Numbered from the stretch's first letter, positions 43,551 to 53,242 are shown. The stretch is 64,000 nt of DNA from Rugosimonospora africana (GCF_016862975.1 NZ_BONZ01000067.1:1-64000); one strand, 5' to 3'. Program-made: numbers and translations. Notes: generated by a model from the letters alone, not told the origin.

Positions 43551-45133
43551 GAATCACCATCGCCGGCTCCATGCCGGAACGGTTCGAAGAGATCCTGAAC
43601 CAGAAGGCGCTGGACTTCCTCGTCGCGCTGGACAGCGAGTTCGCGGCCCGCCGGGTCGCGCTCCTGGACACCCGGCGGGCCCGTCGCGACCGGTACGCCT
43701 CCGGCCAACTGCCGGACTTCCTCCCGGAGACCGCGGCGATCCGCGCGGACGACAGCTGGCGGGTCGCCGCGCCCGCGCCCGGGCTGGTCGACCGGCGGGT
43801 GGAGATCACCGGCCCGCCCGATCGGAAGATGACCGTGGGCGCGCTCAACTCGGGTGCCCGGGTGTGGCTCGCCGACTTCGAGGACGCCACGTCGCCGACC
43901 TGGACGAACATCATCGGCGGGCAACTGAACCTGCTGGACGCCATCAACCGGGACATCGACTTCACCGACGCCCGTGGCCGGCGGTACCGGGTGGGCGACC
44001 GGCCCGCCACGATCGTGGTACGCCCGCGCGGCTGGCACCTGGTGGAGAAGCACATCATCGTCGACGGCCGGCCGATCTCGGCCAGCCTCGTCGACTTCGG
44101 CCTGTACCTGCTGCACTGCGGGTGGCTGCAGGTCGACGCGGGGCTCGGGCCGTACTTCTACCTGCCGAAGCTGGAAAGCCACCACGAGGCCCGGCTGTGG
44201 AACGACGTCTTCGTGTTCGCCCAGCAGTATCTCGGCATGCCGCCGGGTACGATCCGGGCCACCACGCTGATCGAGACCATCACGGCCGCATTCGAGATGG
44301 ACGAGATCCTGTACGAGTTGCGTGAGCACTCCGCCGGGCTCAACGCCGGCCGGTGGGACTACATCTTCAGCGTCATCAAGAACTTCGGTCAGCGCGACGA
44401 CTTCGTGCTCCCCGACCGTTCCGACGTGACGATGACCGTACCCTTCATGCGCGCGTACACCGAACTGCTGGTGCGCACCTGCCACCGGCGCGGCGCGCAC
44501 GCGATCGGCGGCATGGCCGCGTTCATCCCGACCCGGGACCCGGAAACCAACGACATCGCTGTCGCCCGGGTGCTCGCCGACAAGCAACGGGAGGCGACCG
44601 ACGGGTTCGACGGTTCCTGGGTCGCCCATCCCGGTCTGGTCGAGGTGTGCCGGGGCGCGTTCGACGCGGTACTGGCCGACCGGCCGCACCAACTCGACCG
44701 GCTCCGCGATGACCTCACGGTCACCGCAGCCGACCTGCTGGCGGTCGACCGCACCCCGGGCCGGGTCACGTCGGCCGGCGTACGCGCCAACGTGTCCGTG
44801 GCGCTGCGCTACCTCGACGCCTGGCTGGCCGGTACCGGGGCCGCCGCCATCGACAACCTCATGGAGGACGTGGCGACCGCGGAGATCGCCCGGTGCCAGC
44901 TCTGGCAGTGGGTACAGCAGGCCACCCCGATCGCCGACGGCGGCCGGGTCACCGGGGAGCTCGTCGAGTCCCTCCTCGCCGGCGAGCTGAGCCGGCTGGC
45001 CGCCGGACGCTCCGGCGACCCGCTGCGACGCCTGCACGCCGCGGCCGACCTGCTCACCCGGCACGCCTTGGCGGAGGACCTGCCGGCTTTCTTCACCACC
45101 ACCGGCTACGCCGAGCACCTGGTCTCCTGCTGA
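43547..45133 (+). CDS. aceB: malate synthase A
   Basis: The 528-residue product is of the malate synthase A class: [12 protein letters not shown] (about 109-120), [12 protein letters not shown], and [16 protein letters not shown] with the catalytic region. It ends in a C-terminal catalytic-base domain. It condenses glyoxylate with acetyl-CoA to malate. The GTG overlaps the aceA stop. Together with divergent ramB this is the standard actinobacterial glyoxylate-shunt arrangement. Confidence 0.96.
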   Translation: MRITIAGSMPERFEEILNQKALDFLVALDSEFAARRVALLDTRRARRDRYASGQLPDFLPETAAIRADDSWRVAAPAPGLVDRRVEITGPPDRKMTVGALNSGARVWLADFEDATSPTWTNIIGGQLNLLDAINRDIDFTDARGRRYRVGDRPATIVVRPRGWHLVEKHIIVDGRPISASLVDFGLYLLHCGWLQVDAGLGPYFYLPKLESHHEARLWNDVFVFAQQYLGMPPGTIRATTLIETITAAFEMDEILYELREHSAGLNAGRWDYIFSVIKNFGQRDDFVLPDRSDVTMTVPFMRAYTELLVRTCHRRGAHAIGGMAAFIPTRDPETNDIAVARVLADKQREATDGFDGSWVAHPGLVEVCRGAFDAVLADRPHQLDRLRDDLTVTAADLLAVDRTPGRVTSAGVRANVSVALRYLDAWLAGTGAAAIDNLMEDVATAEIARCQLWQWVQQATPIADGGRVTGELVESLLAGELSRLAAGRSGDPLRRLHAAADLLTRHALAEDLPAFFTTTGYAEHLVSC

Positions 45134-45164
45134 ACACCGGGTCTCCCTGAGCACCGGCCGGCGG

Positions 45165-46244
45165 TCAGCTGACCTTCCTGGCGTTCGTGATGGCGCGGGC
45201 GAGGTCTTCCAGCAGTGGTGCGGCGCCCGCGTACGAGAATCGCGGGACCGCGCTCCACGGCGCGACCTGGTTGGCCTTCACCGCGGGCAGCCGCGTCCAG
45301 GCGGGCTTGGCCGCGAGATCCTTGGGCTGCAACGCGGAGTCACGGTTGTCGAGCAGGATCACGTCGGCGGCGTATGATCCGGCGTTCTCCCAACTGAGGC
45401 TCTGGAAGTAGCCGCCCGGGTCCAGCTTCGGAGGTACGACGAAGTCGACGCCGAGCCGCGCGAAGTACATGAGGTCGGTGCTGACCTCGGGGCTCGACAC
45501 GTAAAACAGATCGGGGCTGCCGGAAGCCGCCATCACCTTGATCCGGTTCGATGTCGCCGCCTGGTGCAGCGCCGCGGACGCTGCCTCGAACCGGGCCTTG
45601 GCGTCGGTCACCTTCTTCGCCTTCAGATCGGCGCCGAGTGACGCGGCCAACTCGGCGTACCGCTCGATCGGCGTGGTCAGCGGCACCCGTCCGGTGCTGA
45701 TCGTCACGCTGGGGGCAAGCTGCAGAATCTTGCTCTTGCTCTCATCCGGTACGTACCAGAGCTGTCCCGGGTCGTACATGTGCGTCACCAGCAGGTCGGG
45801 CCGCAGGGCCGCGTACTTCTCGATGTTGAATTCGCCCCAGACGTTGCCGAGGATCGTCACCCTGTTGACGTCGAGGTCGCCGGCCTGCGGATCGGGTTTG
45901 CCGTCCCCCCGCTTGGTCTCGCCGAACACGCCCACGATCTGCTTGTCGATGCCGAAGTCGACCAGGGCGGCGGCGGTACCGGTGAACGCGACGACGCGGG
46001 AGGGGACGCCCGGCGCGGTCACGGTCGTCTTCCGGTCATCCGTGAACGACCAGCCGCCCCCGGTCCGCCTGCCGGAGGCGCTCGTCGAATCGCCGCCGCT
46101 CGCTGAGTCGCCACTCGCTGAGTCGCCGCTCGCTGAACCGCTGCTCGTCGAGTCGCTGCCACACGCGGTCAGAAGGAAACCGGCGGACGCTATGCCGCCG
46201 GCGGCGAGCAGGCCGCGACGGGTGAACCTGGTTGAGTACGACAT
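45165..46244 (-). CDS. iron-siderophore ABC importer, substrate-binding lipoprotein
   Basis: The 359-residue product has a twin-arginine-type signal (TRRGLLAAGGIASAGFLLTAC) with lipobox LTAC, a Ser/Gly/Asp repeat linker (SASGDSASGDSASGGDS) and a periplasmic-binding domain of the FepB/FhuD type (RVVAFTGTAAALVDFGIDKQIVGVFG, YAALRPDLLVTHMYDP). It should bind a ferric siderophore at the cell surface. I used ATG 46244 (MSYSTRFTRRG); ATG 46262 adds six residues. An iron box lies 53 bases upstream. No permease or ATPase gene is adjacent. Confidence 0.9.
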   Translation of the reverse strand: MSYSTRFTRRGLLAAGGIASAGFLLTACGSDSTSSGSASGDSASGDSASGGDSTSASGRRTGGGWSFTDDRKTTVTAPGVPSRVVAFTGTAAALVDFGIDKQIVGVFGETKRGDGKPDPQAGDLDVNRVTILGNVWGEFNIEKYAALRPDLLVTHMYDPGQLWYVPDESKSKILQLAPSVTISTGRVPLTTPIERYAELAASLGADLKAKKVTDAKARFEAASAALHQAATSNRIKVMAASGSPDLFYVSSPEVSTDLMYFARLGVDFVVPPKLDPGGYFQSLSWENAGSYAADVILLDNRDSALQPKDLAAKPAWTRLPAVKANQVAPWSAVPRFSYAGAAPLLEDLARAITNARKVS

Positions 46245-46296
46245 AAGGAATCTCTCTCGCAATACAAGCGGATGGGTCGAATCCCCAAGGCGCGAG

Positions 46297-46315
46297 TTAG
46301 GTTAACCTTACCTAA
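46297..46315. promoter_or_regulatory. IdeR/DtxR iron box
   Basis: TTAGGTTAACCTTACCTAA is a near-perfect 19-base palindrome that matches the IdeR/DtxR consensus (TTAGGTTAGSCTAACCTAA) at all but two or three positions. It should repress the siderophore-binding gene when iron is plentiful. Confidence 0.88.
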
Positions 46316-46349
46316 CTCGGTTTGTCCAGCGGTACCTCCCGCTCAGCAC

Positions 46350-46575
46350 CTCCCGATCGGGACACCACACGATCGGGACACCACACGATCGAGGGATCAC
46401 ACGATCGAGGGACCTCACGCTCGGGGAACTTCGCGCTCTAGCGGCGGCCCGCGAGCCGCAGGCGTCCGTTCCTCGCCCGGCCTGGATCGCGCGCTGTATT
46501 CCCCGGCCGTTGTACTCCCGACCGCTGTATTCCCCGACCGCTGTACTCCCGACCGCTGGACTCCCGACCGTCCGC
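46350..46575. repeat. two tandem repeat blocks upstream of the iron-box gene
   Basis: 46350-46432 holds copies of CACACGATCGGGACAC and CACACGATCGAGGGAT. 46490-46575 holds about six copies of CTGTATTCCCCGACCG or CTGTACTCCCGACCG. They occupy most of the 568-base gap before the DUF222 gene. No gene is visible in the gap. Confidence 0.7.
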
Positions 46576-46812
46576 CGGCTGGACGGCGGGGCCGTCCCTG
46601 ACTGTCAGGCATGTCGATTGGCCGCCCGGCTACGACAGAGCTAGGCTGCCGATCGATCCGGACGGTGCCGGCGCATCTAGCCGGCTCCCCGATGGTTGCG
46701 ACTTCCCGGTCGCTGCGACTGTGCGCTGGCCACGACCGTGCCGTGGGCGCGACTCTTCGGTGGACGCGACCGTGCGGTGGTTGTCATTCGCGTCGGGTGC
46801 TTGCTATTCGCG

Positions 46813-47778
46813 TCAGTGGTAGTTGTTGCGGCGGGGTTGCTGTTCCGCGTTGTCGGGCAGGTCGCGACAGGCCAGGGCCAGCCGGCACACCTCGACCAAG
46901 GCATCGGCCCGCCGCTGCCCCGGAGTGCGCGGGTCTGAGTCGCGCGGACCTGAGTCGTGCGGACCTGAGTCGCACGGCCCCGAGTCCCGCGGATCCGCGG
47001 TGCGCGGGTTTGGACTGCGCAGGCCCGAGCCGCGCGCATCCCAGTCGCGCGCATCCGAGTCGCGCGGGCCTGCACCGTTCGGATTGGATCGGGGCGCGCA
47101 CAGCGGGTCGATCGCGGCCCGGACGACGGCCGCTGACTCCCGGTCCAGCCACCCGGAAAAGCGCACTCGAGCGTCGCCGTGCAGGTCAGTCAGGTTAAAG
47201 CACCGGTCGGCGTAAGCACGTTCCTCGCTCCGAGCCAACCGCTCCGCCGCTCGCTGCTCCGCAACCTCGGGTGCGATCTGGTCCAGCAGTCGCTCGGCAA
47301 GCCAACCCGACTCCCTCGGCCCCAGGTGTGCGCACTGGTCGATGAGGAACTTCTCCCCATCGGCCTGATACTGCCCCGGCAGAGTCGGCACCGCCTTCGC
47401 GATCAGCTGCGCCTGCTCGACATTGATGCTGCCATCGACCAACGCCGCTGCCGTCTCCGGAATCCGAGGGTCCAAGGCAGCGGCGAGCCTGACCTGTTGG
47501 CTGGCCGTGTGAGCGGATAGCCGGTACCGGTCACGGATCCACGCGGTCGTATTCGCAGCACCCAGCCGCGCCGGGATGCCCTGAGCGTCGACCTCCCGCA
47601 ACAACTCCAGATTCAGCGCCGCCAGCTGACACGACAACACCTGAACCCAGTCGACATCATCGATCAACTCCTGCGGCGACCGCGCCCACGTGGAAACCCG
47701 CGCACACTCCTTGAGCGCGTCCTGCACGGCGGCCCACGGCCTATCCACGAACCCGACGCTACCGACGGCATACGACAC
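46813..47778 (-). CDS. DUF222 (13E12-type) protein lacking its HNH domain
   Basis: The 321-residue product has the DUF222 domain (about 40-235: ELLREVDAQGIPARLGAANTTAWIRDRYRLSAHTASQQVRLA, SINVEQAQLIAKAVPTLP, DRESAAVVRAAIDPLCAPR). Full members end in an HNH nuclease domain of about 100 residues. Here the frame stops soon after GQRRADALVEVCRLAL, and the normal tail is replaced by a DSGPHDSGPRDSD repeat and a short end. It is therefore truncated. Such genes are multicopy repeats in mycobacteria and relatives. The start is GTG 47778. Confidence 0.8.
   Translation of the reverse strand: MSYAVGSVGFVDRPWAAVQDALKECARVSTWARSPQELIDDVDWVQVLSCQLAALNLELLREVDAQGIPARLGAANTTAWIRDRYRLSAHTASQQVRLAAALDPRIPETAAALVDGSINVEQAQLIAKAVPTLPGQYQADGEKFLIDQCAHLGPRESGWLAERLLDQIAPEVAEQRAAERLARSEERAYADRCFNLTDLHGDARVRFSGWLDRESAAVVRAAIDPLCAPRSNPNGAGPRDSDARDWDARGSGLRSPNPRTADPRDSGPCDSGPHDSGPRDSDPRTPGQRRADALVEVCRLALACRDLPDNAEQQPRRNNYH
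46925..47075 (-). repeat. 15-bp tandem repeat in the DUF222 gene
   Basis: In-frame degenerate units of the type GAGTCGCGCGGACCT (plus strand) encode the RDSGP/RDSDA repeat of the DUF222 product. They replace the linker to the lost HNH domain. Confidence 0.7.
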
Positions 47779-47816
47779 TTCCTAGCCGTACCAAGAACCC
47801 TGTGGATAACTCGGCG
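47771..47816. repeat. 46-bp repeat, copy 2, with DnaA-box-like core
   Basis: The partner of 7-52, it spans the 5' end of the DUF222 gene and its upstream region. TGTGGATAA, a DnaA-box complement, lies at 47801-47809, and TTGTGGACAA follows nearby at 47860. Confidence 0.7.
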
Positions 47817-47990
47817 GCGTCCACTCCAGACGTCCACAGCCTGGCAGAGGCGTGGATCCGTTGTGGACAACACGTTCTCGTTGGCGGCCGTTCGCCCAGG
47901 CGCAAGCGATCGCCGGAAGGCTGCGGGATGCGGTGGAGGCGCCCCGCTACGGTGGCCCGAGCGGGCGATGTCGTACGGCTCCGGCAGAGC

Positions 47991-48914
47991 TCAGGACCAG
48001 CCCTGTGGCTTCCCGGCTCGGATGCCCTTCACACTGCCCACGAATCGCACCCCGTTGGTCGAGTCGTTCTTGAACCCGATGACGAAGCACTGGATCGTAC
48101 GGTCGCCGATCAACCACTGGCGCTGCGCGAAATCGGTGTGCTCCCACCCCAGGTATGGGCTGTCGATCGTGGTACCGGAGAAGCCGAGGTACCGTGCCAC
48201 CACCGCCTCGCAGCCCTGCGAACCCAGTCTGTTCCGCGTGTCCGCTCCGGCCGGCCAGGCGGTGACCGGCGGAGTGAACAAGCCGGCGAGTTCGGCGTTG
48301 TGCGGATTGGCGCAGTCGGTCAGCTGCTCGTCGACGATGCTCCCGTCGCCGTCGTCGTCGATCGTCTTGCAGGTCTCCTCGAGCGGATGGGAGCCGGCCA
48401 TGCCGCCCCTCACGCTTCCGGCACTGCGATCGACCGCGTCCAGGTACGCGCCCTTGAACCGTACGATGTCGCAGCGGAACCAGCGGGCGCCGCCGTCCCA
48501 GCCGCCCTGGGTTGGCTGAAGCATGAACAGTTGCAGGGCTCCCCTGTGGTAGTCGCCGCCCAGGTAACGCCCGGCGCCGTTCTGGCACTGCGCGTACGCG
48601 TCGGCCCGCAGTTGGCTTCCCCCGGCCGGTGGGCTGGATCGGTTGGTGGAGAAAGCGCCCACGAAGACGGTCTCGGCCTCATGGTCGCCGTCGCAGGGCA
48701 CCGTGGTGACGTCGGCGGACCAGCTGTCGGTGACGTGGTTCGGGTAACAGTCGCCGACGGCCGGGGCGACGATCGTGGCGGTGGGCAGCGCCGGCCAGTC
48801 GTTGGTGAGGTCGCCGTCGACGCCGTGGGGTGCCCCGCAGCCGGACAGGACCGTCACGATGAGTACCAGGGTCGCGCACAACCCACCGGTTACCGGCACG
48901 ACTCGCCGACGCAT
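47991..48914 (-). CDS. septum-formation-family lipoprotein
   Basis: The 307-residue product has a lipoprotein signal (LCATLVLIVTVLSGC, Cys26) and two septum-formation-type repeats. The first is around VGDCYPN, VPCDGDHEAETVFVGAF; the second is around LTDCANPHNAELAGLFTPP. Paired cysteines and the C-x3-H-x-A-E pattern are typical. Members are surface proteins thought to act in septum formation, though evidence is limited. A GGGGGAAA site precedes ATG 48914. It stands alone. Confidence 0.82.
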   Translation of the reverse strand: MRRRVVPVTGGLCATLVLIVTVLSGCGAPHGVDGDLTNDWPALPTATIVAPAVGDCYPNHVTDSWSADVTTVPCDGDHEAETVFVGAFSTNRSSPPAGGSQLRADAYAQCQNGAGRYLGGDYHRGALQLFMLQPTQGGWDGGARWFRCDIVRFKGAYLDAVDRSAGSVRGGMAGSHPLEETCKTIDDDGDGSIVDEQLTDCANPHNAELAGLFTPPVTAWPAGADTRNRLGSQGCEAVVARYLGFSGTTIDSPYLGWEHTDFAQRQWLIGDRTIQCFVIGFKNDSTNGVRFVGSVKGIRAGKPQGWS

Positions 48915-48931
48915 GATGATTTCCCCCGTTT

Positions 48932-49030
48932 GAGCAGGTAGAGCGGCACTTGAGCAGGTGGAGCGTGTTCGAGCGGGTAGAGCGACGTCTGAGCGGGTAG
49001 AACCGGCGCTCGAGCAGGTAGAGCAGCTCG
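48932..49030. repeat. about 22-bp tandem repeat between two minus-strand genes
   Basis: Five degenerate units of the type GAGCAGGTAGAGCGGCACTT lie directly upstream of the septum-formation gene and may lie within its promoter region. No gene is seen in 48915-49096. Confidence 0.7.
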
Positions 49031-49096
49031 CAGGATCATAAACGGGCGCACCATGGCCCGATCGGCGAGCTACCGTCCGGCCCGGCGTCGGAGTTG

Positions 49097-49996
49097 CTAC
49101 CCGCGCAGGTGGTCGTGCAGGATCCGGGCGACGCGGGCCATCACCGCCTCCGCCGCGGGCTGGATCACCGCGGGCACGGTGGACTCGGTCAGGGCGGCGA
49201 CGGCGAACAACCCACCATCGTCGTGCTCCACGACACCGATCTCGTGGCGCTCGTTCAGCATTGTGCCGGTCTTGGCCGACCAGGTCGACGCATCGGAACT
49301 GAAATCGGGTGCCAGCCGGTGCCGGATGACGTTCTGCGCCATGAGCAGCCGGACCCGTTCGGCGACGCCGGCCGGGATTCGCGACGGTACCCACAGGGCT
49401 TCCAGCAGATCGACGAACGCCCGCGCCGTGCCGGAGTTGGCGCGGCTGACGTCGAGTTGCGCGACCGCGTGGCCGCGCCCGGACGTCCGGGCCCCGATCG
49501 CGAGCGAGTGGGCGAGGTGGACGTTGCCCGGTTCGAACCGTTCCGCCGGTGTGTCGACGAGGTCGCGCATGGGATGCCGTACCGTGATGCCGGCGATTCC
49601 CGCGTCGAGCATGGCCCGGTGGACCTCGGCCGGCGGGACGAGGTCGAACAGCGCGTCCGCCGCGGCGCTGTCACTGATCGCGGTGCTCAGGTAGAGCAGA
49701 TCCTCGACGGCGATCCGGGCCGGGTGACGGAACCTGCTCAACCCCGTCGGGCCGGCCGACTCGATCCGCCCGGGCGGCACGTCGATCATCGTGGCCGCAT
49801 CGATGCGGCCGTCGTCGACGCGTTCGAGCACGGCCACCGCGAGCGGCACCTTCACCAGCGACGCGATCGGGTACTCGAGGTCCGGGTCGATGCCGATCTC
49901 GTCGCCGTTGGACAGGTCGCGGACGAGGAACGAGCCGGACAGGCCGGCGTCCTCCAACATGCCGCGAAGTTCGCGGACGAGTTTCTCAGCGGTCAC
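49097..49996 (-). CDS. serine beta-lactamase-fold hydrolase without export signal
   Basis: The 299-residue product has the class A beta-lactamase landmarks: S46-L-V-K (S-x-x-K), SDS near residue 119 and KTG near residue 240 (WSAKTGTML). It has no signal peptide, so it is probably cytoplasmic and may be an esterase, peptidase or an intracellular resistance enzyme. The GTG at 49996 overlaps the LysR stop (GTGA) and has GGAGGGG upstream. The LysR-hydrolase pair is therefore one operon, as is often seen in actinobacteria. Confidence 0.85.
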   Translation of the reverse strand: MTAEKLVRELRGMLEDAGLSGSFLVRDLSNGDEIGIDPDLEYPIASLVKVPLAVAVLERVDDGRIDAATMIDVPPGRIESAGPTGLSRFRHPARIAVEDLLYLSTAISDSAAADALFDLVPPAEVHRAMLDAGIAGITVRHPMRDLVDTPAERFEPGNVHLAHSLAIGARTSGRGHAVAQLDVSRANSGTARAFVDLLEALWVPSRIPAGVAERVRLLMAQNVIRHRLAPDFSSDASTWSAKTGTMLNERHEIGVVEHDDGGLFAVAALTESTVPAVIQPAAEAVMARVARILHDHLRG

Positions 49997-50991
49997 CGGC
50001 CCCTCCCGTGAGTCTGCCCCTCCGGTGAGTCCACCGGCGCTCCCAGGCAGTACGCGACCTGTGTTCGGAGTCCGTCGCGCAGGCGCTGCGCGTCTTCCCG
50101 GGTCGCCGCGGCGGCGGTGAACCCCCGCGCCACGGGCGCTCCCGCCAGCGGGCGCCAGTGCAGCCCCAACTCCTCGGCCTGTACGGGCGAGCACAGCAGC
50201 AGGTTACCCGTGCGCAGGACGTCGGACACGGCGGCGGTCAGCGATGCCGCGACGGCGATCTGCGCGGGTACCAGGGCGGTGCGATGACTGATCTGTTCCA
50301 TCCGGTCCCTGATCTGGGGTACGTCGTCTTCCGGTTGGATCCAGATCCGGGTGAACGAGCGTTGCCCGCGCCGCGGTCGCAGCGTCTCGATGCGCAGCGG
50401 CCTGGGCCCAGCGTCCGCCGACGTTCTCGCGCCCGCTGCCCCGGTGCCTGCCGTTCCCGCGTCCGCCCCCGTTAGGGTCGCGCTGGTGGCGCTCGCCCCT
50501 GTCCGGTTCGCCGCGGAGGCGACACCGAGCGGTACCACCCAGGCGGCTTCGTCCGGCGGCACTGTGACGAGTGCCACCCGGACCTCACTGGACAGCAACA
50601 GTTCCGCGCGTTCGGCCGGGCCGGCCGCGCGGAAGTCGAGGATCGTGCCCTGCGCGCGGGCGGCCGCTTCCAGCAACGCTAGCCGCCGCACCGAGCAGGT
50701 GTCCGGTACCGCGAGCACGAGCGGCCGGAGCTTCGCCTGCTCGGCCTGATCCTGCAACGCGTCGGCGAGTTGCACGAGTCGCTTCGCGGACGGCAGCATG
50801 TCTCGTCCGAACACGGTCAGCGCGGCCCGGCGGGCGGAACGGTCGAACAGCCGCTCACCGAAGTGCTGTTCGAGGGCGGCGATCCGCCGGCTCGCCACGG
50901 ACTGCGGCACCCGGGCTGTCGCGGCACCGAGCGTGAAGCTCCCGCGTTCACCGACATGCACGAATACACGGCAGGCTGCGACCAGGTCCAC
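49993..50991 (-). CDS. LysR-family transcriptional regulator
   Basis: The 332-residue product begins VDLVAACRVFVHVGERGSFTLGAATARVPQSVASRRIAALE, a LysR helix-turn-helix, and has an effector domain interrupted by an Ala/Thr/Gly-rich insertion (ATSATLTGADAGTAGTGAAG). GTG 50991 matches the family start. ATG 51078 is in frame, but it would overlap the divergent PBP start and add a stretch unlike the family. TATATAG upstream may be a -10 element of a nearly leaderless transcript. Confidence 0.85.
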   Translation of the reverse strand: MDLVAACRVFVHVGERGSFTLGAATARVPQSVASRRIAALEQHFGERLFDRSARRAALTVFGRDMLPSAKRLVQLADALQDQAEQAKLRPLVLAVPDTCSVRRLALLEAAARAQGTILDFRAAGPAERAELLLSSEVRVALVTVPPDEAAWVVPLGVASAANRTGASATSATLTGADAGTAGTGAAGARTSADAGPRPLRIETLRPRRGQRSFTRIWIQPEDDVPQIRDRMEQISHRTALVPAQIAVAASLTAAVSDVLRTGNLLLCSPVQAEELGLHWRPLAGAPVARGFTAAAATREDAQRLRDGLRTQVAYCLGAPVDSPEGQTHGRGR

Positions 50992-51076
50992 GACCGGAAT
51001 GCTATATACCGATACAGCATGGAACCCAGCTTTTGTGTCTTTGACCGCATGGAAACGCGGACGCAGGCTGCTGGTC

Positions 51077-53242
51077 ATGCCGCTTCGTTCACGCCGTCGT
51101 CGCCTGCTGCCCAACGCCACAGCCCTTCTCATCTGCGGGCTGCTGGCCGGAGTCGTGGTGGCCGCGGCCCTGTTTCCCGCGGCGGCCCTCGGGGGGCTCT
51201 CGGCCAAGGCCGGAGCCGATGGCTTCGACAGCCTGCCCAGCGTGCTGACCGTCCAGCAGACACCACAGATCAGTTACCTCTACGCGTCCGACCGCAAGAC
51301 CCTCATCTCGACGTTCTACGACGAGAACCGCCGGGACGTATCCATCGACGACATGTCGCCGTACATCACGGAGGCGATCGTGGCCGCCGAGGACATGCGG
51401 TTCTACCAACACCACGGGGTGGACCTCAAGGGGGTGGTGCGCGCCCTGGTCGCCGACCAGAAGTCGGGCGGTACCGCACAGGGCGCGTCGACGCTGACCA
51501 TGCAGTACGTGCGGCAGGCGCTGCAGTACTCGGCCAACACACCGCAGCAGATCGTCGACGCCACCGCCGAGACACCGGGACGCAAGGTACGCGAGATGAA
51601 ACTCGCACTGGCGCTGGAGAAGAAGCTCAGCAAGCGGCAGATCCTGCAGCGCTACCTGAACATCGCCCCGTTCGGCAACGGCGCCTACGGCATCTACGCC
51701 GCCGCCGAGGTGTATTTCAACGAAGACCCGAAGCATCTCACGCTGGATCAGGCCGCGCTCCTGGCCGGGTTGGTCAAGGCGCCCAGCGCGTTCGACCCCT
51801 CCACCGCGGCCGGCAAACCCCAGGCCCTGCAACGGCGGACGTATGTGCTCGACAACATGGTGCGGATGCACGACATCAGCCAGGCACAGGCGGACGCGGC
51901 GAACCAGAAACCGGTCGCTCTCGCCGACCGTCCTTCGCTGAACGGCTGCGGCAGGGTCGCCAACAACACCTGGGGCTTCTTCTGCGACTACTTCTACCGC
52001 TGGTGGCTCGACCAGCCCGCGTTCGGCGCCAACCAGTACGACCGCGACGAACGACTCAAGACCGGCGGGTACACCATCTACACGTCGCTGGATGCCAACG
52101 CCCAGGCCGATGCGGTGGCACACATCACGGCGCAGGCCAAGGACCTGAAGGCATCGGACGCTCTGATGCTCGCCGCGGTGCAGCCGGGGACCGGCCACAT
52201 CGCGGTTATGGCGGTCAATCGCACGTTCAGCAACGACCAGAGCGGCAACGGGCCGAGCACCAACCGGGCGAGGCACGGCCAGAAGGGCAACTATCCCAAC
52301 ACCACGGTTCCGCTGCTGGGCGGCCCGGACGAGACGGGCGCCGCGAACGGCGGCTACCAGTTCGGTTCGACGTTCAAGATGTTCACCATGCTCGCCGCGT
52401 TGCAGGAGGGCCTCCCGCTGTCCACGACCATCAATACAACGAATCCCTTCGTATCGAACTATGTCGTCGCGCCCGGCGGTCCGGCCACCTGCCAGGGTGA
52501 CCGCTACTGCCCGACCAACGACTCCCCCACGCAGCTCGGTCCGTACAACATGTGGACCGGGTTCGGCTCCTCCGTCAACACCTTCTTCGTCCCGCTCGAA
52601 CAGCGGGTGGGCGCGCAGAACGTGGTGGACATGGCGGAACGGCTCGGCGTCACGTTCAACGGTGACCCCGGCACCCCGGGTACCGATGCGTACCTGGCGA
52701 AGCACGGCTCCAACTGGGGTGCGTTCACCGAGGGCGTCGCGGCCGCGAGCCCGCTGGAGATGGCGGGTGCGTACGCCGCCGTAGCCGCCGAGGGCATGTA
52801 CTGCCAGCCGCTGCCGGTACTGGAGATCCGGGACTTCGGCGGCAAACGGCTCGACGCCGGCAATCCGCGCTGTACCCGGGCGGTCAGCGCGGATGTGGCG
52901 CGAGCCGCCCTCGACGCGGCCCGCTGCCCGGTCGGTGACCAGGCCTTCTACGGCGGATGTCGCGGCGATGAGACCGCCTCGGAGACGCGGGGCATCGTGC
53001 CCCGCGAGTACCAGATCGCCGGTAAGACCGGCACCACCGACAACGACCGCACCGCCGCCCTGATCGCGATGACCCGGCAACTGGCGGTCGCCGGCATCGT
53101 CGCCGACCCCGACAACTCTGACACGCACGGGTACAGCCACGCCCAGGTCGACTCGGCGGTACAGCACACGCTCGCGGACTACCAGCGGGGCAGGACGCCG
53201 ATCGCTTTCGTGAAGGAGAGCAGGCGGCTGGCGCTCGGCTGA
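51077..53242 (+). CDS. class A penicillin-binding protein
   Basis: The 721-residue product has a signal-anchor (LPNATALLICGLLAGVVVAAAL). The GT51 glycosyltransferase domain has EDMRFYQHHGVD, GASTLTMQYVRQ and LALALEKKLSKRQILQRYLNIAPFG. The transpeptidase domain has GSTFK (active Ser), SVN and KTGTT. It polymerises and cross-links peptidoglycan. The cysteine-rich loops near 380 and 555 are as in other actinobacterial members. ATG 51077 is used; GTG near 51034 is possible. It is divergent from the LysR/beta-lactamase-fold pair. Confidence 0.93.
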   Translation: MPLRSRRRRLLPNATALLICGLLAGVVVAAALFPAAALGGLSAKAGADGFDSLPSVLTVQQTPQISYLYASDRKTLISTFYDENRRDVSIDDMSPYITEAIVAAEDMRFYQHHGVDLKGVVRALVADQKSGGTAQGASTLTMQYVRQALQYSANTPQQIVDATAETPGRKVREMKLALALEKKLSKRQILQRYLNIAPFGNGAYGIYAAAEVYFNEDPKHLTLDQAALLAGLVKAPSAFDPSTAAGKPQALQRRTYVLDNMVRMHDISQAQADAANQKPVALADRPSLNGCGRVANNTWGFFCDYFYRWWLDQPAFGANQYDRDERLKTGGYTIYTSLDANAQADAVAHITAQAKDLKASDALMLAAVQPGTGHIAVMAVNRTFSNDQSGNGPSTNRARHGQKGNYPNTTVPLLGGPDETGAANGGYQFGSTFKMFTMLAALQEGLPLSTTINTTNPFVSNYVVAPGGPATCQGDRYCPTNDSPTQLGPYNMWTGFGSSVNTFFVPLEQRVGAQNVVDMAERLGVTFNGDPGTPGTDAYLAKHGSNWGAFTEGVAAASPLEMAGAYAAVAAEGMYCQPLPVLEIRDFGGKRLDAGNPRCTRAVSADVARAALDAARCPVGDQAFYGGCRGDETASETRGIVPREYQIAGKTGTTDNDRTAALIAMTRQLAVAGIVADPDNSDTHGYSHAQVDSAVQHTLADYQRGRTPIAFVKESRRLALG

